Below the pieces are notes generated by a model. It saw only the letters and a program-made list of their open reading frames with translations. It was not told where the DNA came from and ran no database searches. The position numbers were made by a program, and so were the translations under genes. 64,000 nucleotides of DNA from Rheinheimera pleomorphica (GTDB lineage Bacteria; Pseudomonadota; Gammaproteobacteria; Enterobacterales; Alteromonadaceae), in assembly GCF_011634895.1 (NCBI RefSeq), contig NZ_SIRR01000003.1, forward strand, positions 62,001 through 126,000, written 5' to 3'. This document shows, in pieces, positions 9,562 through 17,160 of the stretch. Numbering within the stretch: the first letter of the stretch is position 1; the number at the start of each line of letters is the position of its first letter.

Positions 9562-11095
9562 CGATACCTTTTAACCGGGCGAAAGTGCGCATGGTTTCAT
9601 CGGCTGCCAGAGGCGGATAATCGGGGTTTTTGGCGATTAGCAGATACTGCCCGTCGACGATTTTTTTCACATCACGCAGTAGATATTGGTTATCACCACT
9701 TTCGTCCTGGCGCTCTATGGCGACAGTACAGTTTTGTAGTGAACCGGCGCTGGTTGGGCTGATAAGCTCCAGCAATAGTAGTTGGCCGTCCAATATCGGG
9801 GTTTTTCCGCCATTCATCGAGTTACCGCTGGCGCGGGCTAAAAAGTGTTTTTCAGGGTTAAGGCTACCAAAGCCGAAAGGGGGATCCAGGTACTCGACAC
9901 CACTGTCATCACCGGTTTTAAAATGACCACAGGCAATTTTGATATTGGGGAAATAGCGTAATTTTAATGGGCTAGTATTCGCACTGGTCGGCTGTACTGC
10001 TTCAGTATCTGCATCATTTGCTGCGCTTAGCTTTATGTTGGCCAGCTGCGTTGTTACTGTTGCTGTGCTACCGGTAACGACAAATTCATCTTTACTCAAC
10101 CAGAGTTTAGCGCCATTAGCCTGTGCGACAGAGTAAGCCCAATCACTGACGGCTAATGACTTTGTTGCATCACAGTAAAAGTAAGCCGCTAGCTCGGCGC
10201 TGAGTACTTTTTCAAACTTAACCAGATTTTGCTGCTGCCAATTGTCCCGGTGTTGTTGCGCTGCAAGATAGTCGCGTTTGCTGTTGTTACAACTGCTGTG
10301 GGCTGCGACAAAGTTATGGCCTAAATCGGTAGAGTAACGGGCAAAGGGAATAAAGTGATCTACATCAGCGCTGCTGGCATCTTTTAATGGTTTATGGCAG
10401 TAAAAACACAGGCCGCGCTGGATCTCAATTAACACGGGCCGGGCTTTATTTAACGTGTTCCTGTCTACACCGAACAAGAACTCATGCAGTTGGCTTTGCG
10501 CGCCGAGCAGTTTCTGATTGTCTTTAATGCTTTGAATTTTTTGCAGCCAGGCATTTTTTGCCAGATACACCACCAGATCGTAAAACCGCCGAAATGAATA
10601 GGCGATACCGGCATTCAGTTTGATAAATTTACAATTGTCGCTATGCGGGTATAAAAAACACTCGGCCTGTTTGGCCAAGATCTGCAGCCGCCACAAAGGG
10701 CCATCTTTTAACGTGGTTAGCGTAGCGCGGTAAATCTGTTTCCAGTAAGGGCTGTCTTTTAATTGGCGGATATTGCGGATGTCGTTTTGCTGGCATTCAT
10801 ACAACACGCTAATCACTTTAGATTGCTTGCCGGTGTTTTGCTTTAAAAGTGCCGCGTCGCCATTATTATTGGCAGCGAACGGCATGGCATGGTGCCAATA
10901 AAGCAGGATAAATTTATCCACCAGTTCGTCCAGTGTGATCACCAGCTCGCTGTCCGGTTGTTGCAGCGGGTGTTCGATACAGACATCGGCAATGGCATGC
11001 AGCAGGGCAAATTTATAGGTGGCACTAAAGTCACCTTCGTTTAGCATGCGCTGAATATAGGCGATAAAATCCAGCTGTTGCTGCATGCCTGCCAT
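9554..11095 (-). CDS. HNH endonuclease fused to an S24/LexA-like domain
   Basis: 513 residues. Residues 1-225 are a helical region of unknown type. Residues ~230-290 form an HNH nuclease with a zinc pair: CFYCHKPL, DVDHFIPFARY and CNNSKRDYL carry the Cys ligands and catalytic DH. From ~390 to the end lies an S24 peptidase-like domain with HFLARASGNSMNGG (Ser in the nucleophile position) and a C-terminal AKNPDYPPL strand. By eye the residue aligning with the LexA catalytic Lys is Arg (YLLRDVKK), so self-cleavage may be lost. A two-base gap separates it from the upstream methyltransferase gene. The combination suggests a nuclease whose activity depends on a LexA-type switch; a defence role is inference. 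Confidence 0.85.
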   Translation of the reverse strand: MAGMQQQLDFIAYIQRMLNEGDFSATYKFALLHAIADVCIEHPLQQPDSELVITLDELVDKFILLYWHHAMPFAANNNGDAALLKQNTGKQSKVISVLYECQQNDIRNIRQLKDSPYWKQIYRATLTTLKDGPLWRLQILAKQAECFLYPHSDNCKFIKLNAGIAYSFRRFYDLVVYLAKNAWLQKIQSIKDNQKLLGAQSQLHEFLFGVDRNTLNKARPVLIEIQRGLCFYCHKPLKDASSADVDHFIPFARYSTDLGHNFVAAHSSCNNSKRDYLAAQQHRDNWQQQNLVKFEKVLSAELAAYFYCDATKSLAVSDWAYSVAQANGAKLWLSKDEFVVTGSTATVTTQLANIKLSAANDADTEAVQPTSANTSPLKLRYFPNIKIACGHFKTGDDSGVEYLDPPFGFGSLNPEKHFLARASGNSMNGGKTPILDGQLLLLELISPTSAGSLQNCTVAIERQDESGDNQYLLRDVKKIVDGQYLLIAKNPDYPPLAADETMRTFARLKGIVE

Positions 11096-11097
11096 GG

Positions 11098-11706
11098 TTA
11101 AATTACATCCTTAAACAACAACGCATTAAGCCAACTCTCATGACTACGCTCTGGCCGCTGATCCTGCGTCAGCCAGGTTTTACTTATGCTTAAGCTGCTA
11201 ACTGTAGCGACTAAGCTTTTCAGCTTCTCTTCATTCATATCAGTAAAACAGCGGCCATTTAGTTCGCGCTCACCATCACCGTATTTAAAAGAAGCATATA
11301 GTACGGCGCCCGGTTTTAATGCTTGTTGTAAGCGGAAAAGGACTGACGGCAAGCTATCCGTTGCAACATGCAATAGGCTGGCGCAGCACCAGCTGCCGTC
11401 ATATAGTTCATGGCCATTTAACTGCTCGAATTGTTGTACTGCTACAGGCTGCTTCAGGCGCCTACTGGCAATTTCTGCCAGCGCACTACTGGCATCAAAA
11501 GCGCTGACATTAAAGCCTAGCTGTTTAAAATAAGCTGCATCCCGGCCACTGCCACAACCGGCATCAAGAATATGGCCGCCAGTTTTAACCCAAGGCAAAA
11601 ACTCGGCATATAAGGCTGTCATGTCAATCTGATCTGTCGCAGAAGCAAAGTCCGCAGCGTTTTGGTTATAGTAATTTATTGTTTCAGATGACATTAATAC
11701 GACCAT
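11098..11706 (-). CDS. Class I SAM-dependent methyltransferase
   Basis: About 202 residues with the Rossmann-type methyltransferase core: motif I ILDAGCGSGRDAAYF, motif II FNVSAFDAS, and later DGSWCCASLLHV and LKPGAVLYASFKYG. The chain is short, with no DNA-recognition domain, resembling the small-molecule type (TehB/UbiE-like) more than a DNA modification enzyme; no NPPF/DPPY motif is seen. It ends two bases before the ATG of the HNH-S24 gene, so the two are surely co-transcribed. The start could be 11706 or the ATG four codons later at 11694; neither has a strong ribosome site. The substrate is unknown. Confidence 0.85.
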   Translation of the reverse strand: MVVLMSSETINYYNQNAADFASATDQIDMTALYAEFLPWVKTGGHILDAGCGSGRDAAYFKQLGFNVSAFDASSALAEIASRRLKQPVAVQQFEQLNGHELYDGSWCCASLLHVATDSLPSVLFRLQQALKPGAVLYASFKYGDGERELNGRCFTDMNEEKLKSLVATVSSLSISKTWLTQDQRPERSHESWLNALLFKDVI

Positions 11707-11834
11707 AACAATACAATAAGCCTTCTGATACTAACGCTGTTAGGCTATATTTAAAAGCTCCGCATTCGCAGTTCTCAATTGTTCTAAAAATGTAAATCGT
11801 GTTATCTTTCTGCTTTCAGGGATGAGGCCGAATT
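11707..11834. promoter_or_regulatory. Divergent promoter region with a small palindrome
   Basis: The gap between the methyltransferase/HNH-S24 operon and the rightward small-gene cluster. It contains the inverted repeat CTAACGCTGTTAG near 11733, flanked by AGCCT and GGCT, which could be an operator or a weak hairpin. No confident -10/-35 pair was assigned. Confidence 0.3.
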
Positions 11835-11930
11835 ATGAAAACACTGCACGATATTCAACGTACCAGCCAAATTTGCCAAAAAGCGCAGCAAAACCAGCAA
11901 AGAGATTTGCGGTTCCGAAGTGGAGCTTAA
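11835..11930 (+). CDS. Possible 31-residue leader peptide
   Basis: ATG at 11835 with GAGG about 6 bases upstream, encoding MKTLHDIQRTSQICQKAQQ… to a TAA at 11928-11930. It overlaps the start of the next gene in another frame, so translation of the two could be coupled. The peptide is Gln-rich and unlike anything recognised. It is a better initiation site than that of the gene it overlaps, which is the main reason for listing it. Confidence 0.35.
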   Translation: MKTLHDIQRTSQICQKAQQNQQRDLRFRSGA

Positions 11931-12504
11931 GGTAATGCAGCAGGGCGAAGACTTTGAGCGCAAAAAAGGGCTGGCGGTATTCTTGTCTCTGATTATGCTT
12001 GGCGCGATTGCAGTTGCGGTGTTTAAAGCTGTGGAGCTTTTATCATTGCTAGTCGATTTTGACTCAAAACCTTTTTATTTCAGATTACCTTTGGTGGCAT
12101 TACCGCTATTAATTACATCACCAATGCTACTGATGTTGATTTATATAGCGTTACGCCGCAATTTCGGCAATTTGCCAGAGCAGCATCTTGCATTGTGGGT
12201 GAAAGTGTCACTGGTGTTGCTGGCTGTGGCCTTAGTGCTGCGCATTGTGTTGGGGTTCTGGTTACCTGGCTATGTAGCAGCGCATGGTTTTACTCATTGC
12301 AGCAAACTTGAGAATCCATCGCCTTTTGCCTCGCAGCTGTGGGTGCGTCAGCCGGAATATTGTCATGAATTATCCTATTTAGTTAATGTTGAAGTGCTGG
12401 ATTGGTTTGATGAGCAGCAAGCTTTAGGTGCTAAGCCCTCTGTTGAAGAAGTAACAGCACAGATTGAATTATTTATTGCCGAGCGCAAGCGGCGGTATCA
12501 GTAA
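11920..12504 (+). CDS. Membrane protein of unknown function with three predicted helices
   Basis: Up to 194 residues from a GTG at 11920, or 189 from the ATG at 11935. Helices lie near residues 18-45, 55-78 and 92-112. A polar C-terminal part contains two cysteines in HGFTHCSKLENPSPF and PEYCHELSYLVN. The layout is reminiscent of DUF1240-type small membrane proteins, but that is weak. The stop overlaps the ATG of the following gene (TAATG), so it is translationally coupled to the small acidic protein behind it. Confidence 0.6.
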   Translation: MELKVMQQGEDFERKKGLAVFLSLIMLGAIAVAVFKAVELLSLLVDFDSKPFYFRLPLVALPLLITSPMLLMLIYIALRRNFGNLPEQHLALWVKVSLVLLAVALVLRIVLGFWLPGYVAAHGFTHCSKLENPSPFASQLWVRQPEYCHELSYLVNVEVLDWFDEQQALGAKPSVEEVTAQIELFIAERKRRYQ

Positions 12505-12743
12505 TGACGGAGAGCAAGCCAGGACCCGGCACGGCGGAGTTTGAACAATGGTTGTTAGACAGGGCCAAAAAGCGAGCTGAAAGAATTTTTACTGTCGAGA
12601 TACCCGAAGAACTGGCTGATGTTGATAGCGGCATAATGGCCGGTCCGCTTAGTTGGGAAGACGTGATGCCAGAAAAAACTATCGCCGAAGATATCGCTAT
12701 CGATAAGGCGCATAAGCGCGTGCACCTTAAAGTGGTTAAATAG
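12504..12743 (+). CDS. Small protein, copy 1 of a tandem pair
   Basis: 79 residues, ATG overlapping the stop of the membrane-protein gene. The N-terminal third is charged (EFEQWLLDRAKKRAERIF). The second half (IPEELADVDSGIMAG, then MPEKTIAEDIAIDKAHKR and HLKVVK at the end) is nearly identical to the protein at 13034-13276. No known domain was recognised; the mixed helical, acidic look would suit an antitoxin or a small adaptor, but that is speculation. The duplication and overlap show it is a real gene. Confidence 0.65.
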   Translation: MTESKPGPGTAEFEQWLLDRAKKRAERIFTVEIPEELADVDSGIMAGPLSWEDVMPEKTIAEDIAIDKAHKRVHLKVVK

Positions 12744-12791
12744 TGTGCGGTCGGTTTGCGCTGTTAAGTTTTGAGAGCCCGGAGTTCACAA

Positions 12792-13001
12792 ATGCAGAGT
12801 AACGCTACTGCAAAAGTTTCGCTGTTAAAAAAAGAGCTAGCTGCATTAATAACCATTGTTGAGGCTGAAAAACAGCGCTATGACGCTATTGATTATGACA
12901 GCTTGAGTGATGATGAGGCAGGCGATACCGGCGATCAGCATGAAACAGTAGACGGCATTCTGGCTATGTTAAAAGCCAGTTATGCAGACACATTTGAGTA
13001 A
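12792..13001 (+). CDS. Small acidic helical protein
   Basis: 69 residues from the ATG at 12792, which has GGAG 7 bases upstream; a TTG 7 codons earlier is a weaker start. The first half is a probable coiled coil (KVSLLKKELAALITIVEAEK), the second strongly acidic (DYDSLSDDEAGDTGDQHE). No family was recognised. It sits between the two copies of the duplicated small gene, with short gaps (48 and 32 bases), so it appears to belong to the same transcription unit. Confidence 0.55.
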   Translation: MQSNATAKVSLLKKELAALITIVEAEKQRYDAIDYDSLSDDEAGDTGDQHETVDGILAMLKASYADTFE

Positions 13002-13033
13002 ATTGCAATTGCACAGTATCGGCAGCGATAACA

Positions 13034-13276
13034 ATGACGACTGACAGCAACCCCAAACCCAGCACGCCAGAGTTTGAAGCCTGGCTGTTGGCCAAGGCGC
13101 AAAAATGGTCTGATGAATTGTTTACCGCTGAAATACCCGAAGAGCTGGCTCATGTTGATAGTGGCATAATGGCCGGTCTGCGCAGTTGGGCGGATGTTAT
13201 GCCAGAAAAAACTATCGCCGAAGATATCGCCATTGATAAGGCGCATAAGCGCATGCACCTTAAAGTGGTTAAATAA
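13034..13276 (+). CDS. Small protein, copy 2 of a tandem pair
   Basis: 80 residues, paralogous to the gene at 12504-12743. The last ~55 residues differ at only a few positions, and the DNA of that part is almost the same (for example GCCAGAAAAAACTATCGCC occurs in both). The first 30 residues have diverged more (EFEAWLLAKAQKWSDELF). The pattern is that of a recent tandem duplication with divergence or selection on the N-terminal half. Function unknown. It converges on the membrane-protein gene that ends at 13358. Confidence 0.65.
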   Translation: MTTDSNPKPSTPEFEAWLLAKAQKWSDELFTAEIPEELAHVDSGIMAGLRSWADVMPEKTIAEDIAIDKAHKRMHLKVVK

Positions 13277-13357
13277 CAAGCTGGTATGCGTGGTTCATGT
13301 CTTCAGTGGCATTAAGATCAGTTCCCGGGTTATGGCACTTTGTTGCTTTTTCGCCCT

Positions 13358-14308
13358 TTAGCGGCTTTTTCGCCGCCGCCAGGGTTTCGCTTTTTTGGCC
13401 GCCGTGCCGGGTTTGGGTTTGCCGGGGGTATTTATCGGCAGTTGTGTGGCTGGTTCAATTTTGGCCACTAGCAGCATTATCAACACCACCACTGCGGCTG
13501 TCGCGAAGGCATACAGGGTATTGCGGTAATCGCGGCCTTGTCGCTGGTTAAAGGGGTCATGCCGGGCCCTGAGTACCAGCGGTTGGCTGGCTGCAGCGGT
13601 GGCGGGGATAATTTTTTGCAGCGCTTTTAAGTCATCAGACAGGCGCAGGCGTTCAAAGTAACTGACCTGGTGCAGGTCTAACCGGGCAAACTGCTGCGTT
13701 GCTTCGGCGTAGAAACGCTGTTGTTCCAGTTGGCGTGGTGATTCTTCAAAGCTTGGGTCGTAGCTGCGCGAATACAGCATGGCGTACCAAAGGTTATCTG
13801 ACTGGCTAAACGGGCAAATATAGTGGCTGTGAAAGTAGTAAGTCGTGCCGCCTCTGGTGCTGGTTGAATTGGTAAATTGTGTATTGCGACAGCGGCTGCG
13901 CTGTACGCTAAATGCTTTTATATCAAAGTATTGCTCAGTTGGCTGGCGCACGGCGTCGTTAACGTGTTGCAGTGGGATTAAAGAAAACGGCGCACTGACC
14001 AGGTTAAACTGACTAACAACGATAACACCAGCTATAGAGAAGTTGATCACAAAGTAATAGACAAAATAGTCGTCTTTTTGCCAGCCATTGCCACGCAATA
14101 GCCTAATGCGCCGCTTTAACCACAGCGGTATACATAGCCAGGGCAATAGCATGGGCAGCCATAAGTCCAGCATCTCAGTGGTAAGTGGAATGACACCCAG
14201 TTTGATATCCAGCAGCCAGCGGCCGAGGTTGTAGCTGGCCAGCAGCGCCAGGCTAAACAGCAGATAAGGCAAATAGAGTTGGCTTAATTTTAACTTTAAG
14301 GCGTGCAT
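13358..14308 (-). CDS. Uncharacterised membrane protein (rhomboid N-terminal-extension-like)
   Basis: 316 residues. Helices at about 10-32, 46-62 and 85-108 are followed by an ~150-residue extracytoplasmic or soluble part (YYFHSHYICPFSQ, LWYAMLYSRSYDPSF) and a last helix near 268-287 (LYAFATAAVVVLIMLLVA), then a basic tail rich in Lys, Arg and Pro. The N-terminal part (LPYLLFSLALL, LWLPMLLPWLCIPLWLKRR) recalls a region found in some rhomboid-family proteins of Bacteroidetes and marine Proteobacteria, but no rhomboid Ser-His dyad (GxSG) is present here. Function unknown. Confidence 0.55.
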   Translation of the reverse strand: MHALKLKLSQLYLPYLLFSLALLASYNLGRWLLDIKLGVIPLTTEMLDLWLPMLLPWLCIPLWLKRRIRLLRGNGWQKDDYFVYYFVINFSIAGVIVVSQFNLVSAPFSLIPLQHVNDAVRQPTEQYFDIKAFSVQRSRCRNTQFTNSTSTRGGTTYYFHSHYICPFSQSDNLWYAMLYSRSYDPSFEESPRQLEQQRFYAEATQQFARLDLHQVSYFERLRLSDDLKALQKIIPATAAASQPLVLRARHDPFNQRQGRDYRNTLYAFATAAVVVLIMLLVAKIEPATQLPINTPGKPKPGTAAKKAKPWRRRKSR

Positions 14309-14467
14309 GACAGACTATTGTGGCCGGATACTGGGTTGAAAATACCGTTTTAACATAGCTAAGCGGTTGGTGTACATCATCGTAAAACAACACAATTATC
14401 ACTGGCCCGGCGAATTTTGATAAGTTATGTTATTGCCATATATCAATAGTTTAATTTCTGAAATTCT

Positions 14468-15382
14468 ATGAAACGTAAAACAACCTTGTTGCTTATTTCT
14501 TTTTCTAGCGCATTGATCTTAGGCGTTTGGTTGGGGGGCTGGTATGTCGGAACCCAACAGGGGCTGATTAAGGCATTTACCAGCCAGCCATTGGCTGATG
14601 TGTTTTCCAGTGTTAATGCGCTTTTTGCCGGCTTTGCGTTTTGCGGTGTTATCTTAACGGTGTACTTACAAATTCAGGAGTTACAAGACACCCGTTTAGT
14701 GCTGGCCGAAACGGCAAAAGCGAACAAAACCACAGCAGACTACGCCAAAGAAAGCGCTATTGTTGATTTGTTTCAAACCTACTGCAGTGAGTACTTTCAA
14801 AACGTGAAGAATTCATCGATGAATGTACTCATACCGGCGATGGCGAGCCGGGAATATTTTGACTTTGTGATTAGCCGCTTTTTTGTTGCCAAGCAAATGG
14901 CGTTAACAGAACAGGTTTGGGCAAAAGTATCTAAGGTGAGTCGTTGTAAAAGTTATGAAGAGTTTAAAGCCACTGAACAGCATGACCGCTATAAGCTGGA
15001 TGAATTAATTAATTTCTTCACTATCCTGGCATACCAGAAAGATGCCGGGGATGTGATAGCCCGCTGCGATTTTTCTTATTCATGGTGGCGGCCAATGTTC
15101 TGGATGATTGCACTGGCACAGGAGCTACGCTACCAAAGTAACGAAACGGTGCGTCTTTATGGCACCGCATTATATTTTAAAGACGTGGTAAAAAAGCTTG
15201 ATCAGGCATACAACATGGCGCCGATTAATCATGCTGCAGACTTAATTGCATTAATTGGCGGCCATCCAAAGTTGGTAGAGCAGTACAAGTTAGATGAATT
15301 ACATCTGAAACCAGAGTATTGGCAACACCACAGTCAAACACAGGACGAGGCTCAGGCAGATAGGTCTGTTAGGTCGACTTGA
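14468..15382 (+). CDS. Two-helix membrane protein with a coiled coil
   Basis: 304 residues. Helices lie at ~7-28 and ~46-68 (SSVNALFAGFAFCGVILTVYL), directly followed by a charged helix (QELQDTRLVLAETAKANK) and a mainly helical cytoplasmic domain with aromatic patches (YSWWRPMFWMIALAQEL). This topology is shared with DUF4760-like and putative phage abortive-infection (putAbiC) proteins; no sequence motif proves membership. It is a single gene with its own upstream gap, at the right end of the accessory stretch. Function unknown. Confidence 0.55.
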   Translation: MKRKTTLLLISFSSALILGVWLGGWYVGTQQGLIKAFTSQPLADVFSSVNALFAGFAFCGVILTVYLQIQELQDTRLVLAETAKANKTTADYAKESAIVDLFQTYCSEYFQNVKNSSMNVLIPAMASREYFDFVISRFFVAKQMALTEQVWAKVSKVSRCKSYEEFKATEQHDRYKLDELINFFTILAYQKDAGDVIARCDFSYSWWRPMFWMIALAQELRYQSNETVRLYGTALYFKDVVKKLDQAYNMAPINHAADLIALIGGHPKLVEQYKLDELHLKPEYWQHHSQTQDEAQADRSVRST

Positions 15383-15401
15383 TCATTGGTTAATGCTTGT
15401 A

Positions 15402-15800
15402 TTAGCTATAACGGGTATGCACTTCTGTCTTTGCCGCTGTCATTAGTTTGTGCACCGGGCACTTATCGGCGATGGCGGCCAGTTGGCTTTTTTGCTCGTC
15501 GGTCAGGTTGCCCAACAGCTTAAGCTGCACGTTTAATACATAGGTACCTTGCACTTCGCGGCTGTTGTCGCGCGCTATGTCTATGTCGATATAATCCAGC
15601 GGCAGTTGTTTACGTTTGGCGTACATCATCACCGTAATGGCTTTACAGGCGGCCAGCGCAGCGTCGTAAAGATCATGTGGGTCGGGTGCGCTATCGTCGC
15701 CGCCCAAGTCTTTGCTGACATCGGCAAAAAGAGTGTGCTGATGAATGCGGATAGTCTGGCGGTAGATACCGCTGTCGCTTTTGCGTAATTGTATACTCAT
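15402..15800 (-). CDS. OsmC-family protein (second of two)
   Basis: 132 residues with the OsmC helix cysteine in YDAALAACKAITVMMYA and the second in ADKCPVHKLM. Family members reduce organic peroxides or related substrates in the cytoplasm. It is only distantly similar to the OsmC protein at 5765-6202: LTDEQK and the CPxHK/CPLH region are the clearest shared points. It is divergent from the efflux operon, with about 200 bases between. GGTAGCAT precedes the ATG with only a weak ribosome site. Confidence 0.85.
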   Translation of the reverse strand: MSIQLRKSDSGIYRQTIRIHQHTLFADVSKDLGGDDSAPDPHDLYDAALAACKAITVMMYAKRKQLPLDYIDIDIARDNSREVQGTYVLNVQLKLLGNLTDEQKSQLAAIADKCPVHKLMTAAKTEVHTRYS

Positions 15801-15910
15801 ATGCTACCTGTGGTTAGTTAACAGCCTTACGGGTTTTGACAGTCTATACTGCACTGATGGTTGTTGGTCAGCTTTTTTCCGCCATTTGTCTCGGCTGTGC
15901 CGGTTTTCAC

Positions 15911-15939
15911 TTGATTACATACAGTCTTGTATGTATATT
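15911..15939 (+). promoter_or_regulatory. Sigma-70 promoter of the RND operon overlapped by an AcrR-type operator
   Basis: TTGATT (15911-15916), a 17-base spacer and TATATT (15934-15939) form a good promoter 63 bases before the adaptor start. Within the spacer lies a perfect palindrome TACATACA-GTCT-TGTATGTA (15916-15935). TACATACA/TGTATGTA is the core of the known acrAB operator bound by AcrR. A TetR/AcrR protein is encoded at 23257-23874, the obvious candidate repressor. Confidence 0.75.
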
Positions 15940-16001
15940 CCCCGGCCTAACCTGCCCAAGCTGCACGTAACGCTTCAGGGTGGTGTCAAACAGGAGTGTG
16001 T

Positions 16002-17150
16002 ATGGGTGTGAAACGTAAACTGGGCGCTGCGCTGGCGGCGATATTCGTATTGGCAGCATGCAGCGAGCCGCAGCAGGGCGCAGCACCGCAGGGGGCGCCG
16101 GCACCGCAAGTGGAGGTGGTAACGCTTGAACATAGCGCGCTGGCGCTGACGACTGAATTACCAGGCCGCACTACCGATTATCGTCAGGCTGAGATCCGGC
16201 CGCAGGTAAGCGGTATTTTGCAGCAGCGCTTGTTTACCGAGGGCCAGATGGTGGCAAAGGGCGATGTGCTGTACAAAATAGACGCGGCGCCTTACCAGGC
16301 CGCGCTGGCCAGTGCCAAAGCCAACTTACAAAGTGCTGAAGCGGTGGCGCATAATGCTGCGCTAAAGGCGAAACGGGTTAAAGGTTTGCTTGGCAGCAAG
16401 GCAGTAAGCCAGCAGGATTATGACGATGCCCAGGCGGCATTAATGCAAGCCGAGGCGGCGGTGGCCAGCAGCGAAGCGGCGCTACAAAGTGCGCAAATAA
16501 ATTTGGCTTACACCACGATTACGGCGCCGATCAGCGGCCAGATTGGCCGATCCTTAGTGACGGAAGGTGCCTTGCTTACGGCAAACCAGACCCAGGTGTT
16601 GGCCAGCATTCGCCAGTTAGACCCCATCTATGTTGATTTAAACCAGTCGAGCAGTGAGCTGTTGAAATTAAAGCGGCAAATGCGCGGCGATGCCACAACA
16701 GAAGTGGCGGTAGACTTACTGCTGGATGACGACAGCCAGTATGCCCAGCAGGGCAGCCTGCAGTTTTCTGAGGTGAGTGTTGACCCCGGCACCGGTATGG
16801 TAACGCTAAGGGCGGTGTTCCCGAATAAGCAAGGCGATTTGCTGCCCGGCATGTTTGTGCGGGCACGGCTGCATCATGGTACCGATGAGCAGGCGCTGTT
16901 AGTACCGCAAGCCGCGGTTAGCCGCACGCCAAAAGGCCAGGCGTCGGTGTTAGTGGTTAACAGCAATAACGAAGTGGAAGCCCGTGTTATTGAAACCGGC
17001 CGTACGGTGGCGCAAAGCTGGCAGGTGTTGTCTGGTCTTACTGCCGGTGAGCGGGTGATCGTGGCTGGCTTGCAAAAAGTGCGGCCCGGTACACGGGTAA
17101 GTGTGGTGGCGGCGCAGGCTGCGGCTGACAGCCAGACTGTGGCACAATAA
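16002..17150 (+). CDS. RND efflux periplasmic adaptor lipoprotein (AcrA/MexA family)
   Basis: 382 residues from the ATG at 16002, 5 bases after CAGGAG; a GTG two codons earlier is less likely. The signal ends in a lipobox (VLAAC followed by SEP). It has the family order: biotinyl-lipoyl half ([19 protein letters not shown]), a long coiled-coil hairpin (residues ~95-165), the second lipoyl half ([15 protein letters not shown]), the beta barrel and the membrane-proximal domain. The adaptor links an inner-membrane RND pump to a TolC-type channel. The pump gene follows after 10 bases. No outer-membrane channel gene is in the window, so a TolC encoded elsewhere must be used. Confidence 0.95.
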   Translation: MGVKRKLGAALAAIFVLAACSEPQQGAAPQGAPAPQVEVVTLEHSALALTTELPGRTTDYRQAEIRPQVSGILQQRLFTEGQMVAKGDVLYKIDAAPYQAALASAKANLQSAEAVAHNAALKAKRVKGLLGSKAVSQQDYDDAQAALMQAEAAVASSEAALQSAQINLAYTTITAPISGQIGRSLVTEGALLTANQTQVLASIRQLDPIYVDLNQSSSELLKLKRQMRGDATTEVAVDLLLDDDSQYAQQGSLQFSEVSVDPGTGMVTLRAVFPNKQGDLLPGMFVRARLHHGTDEQALLVPQAAVSRTPKGQASVLVVNSNNEVEARVIETGRTVAQSWQVLSGLTAGERVIVAGLQKVRPGTRVSVVAAQAAADSQTVAQ

Positions 17151-17160
17151 GGAGTCGCAG

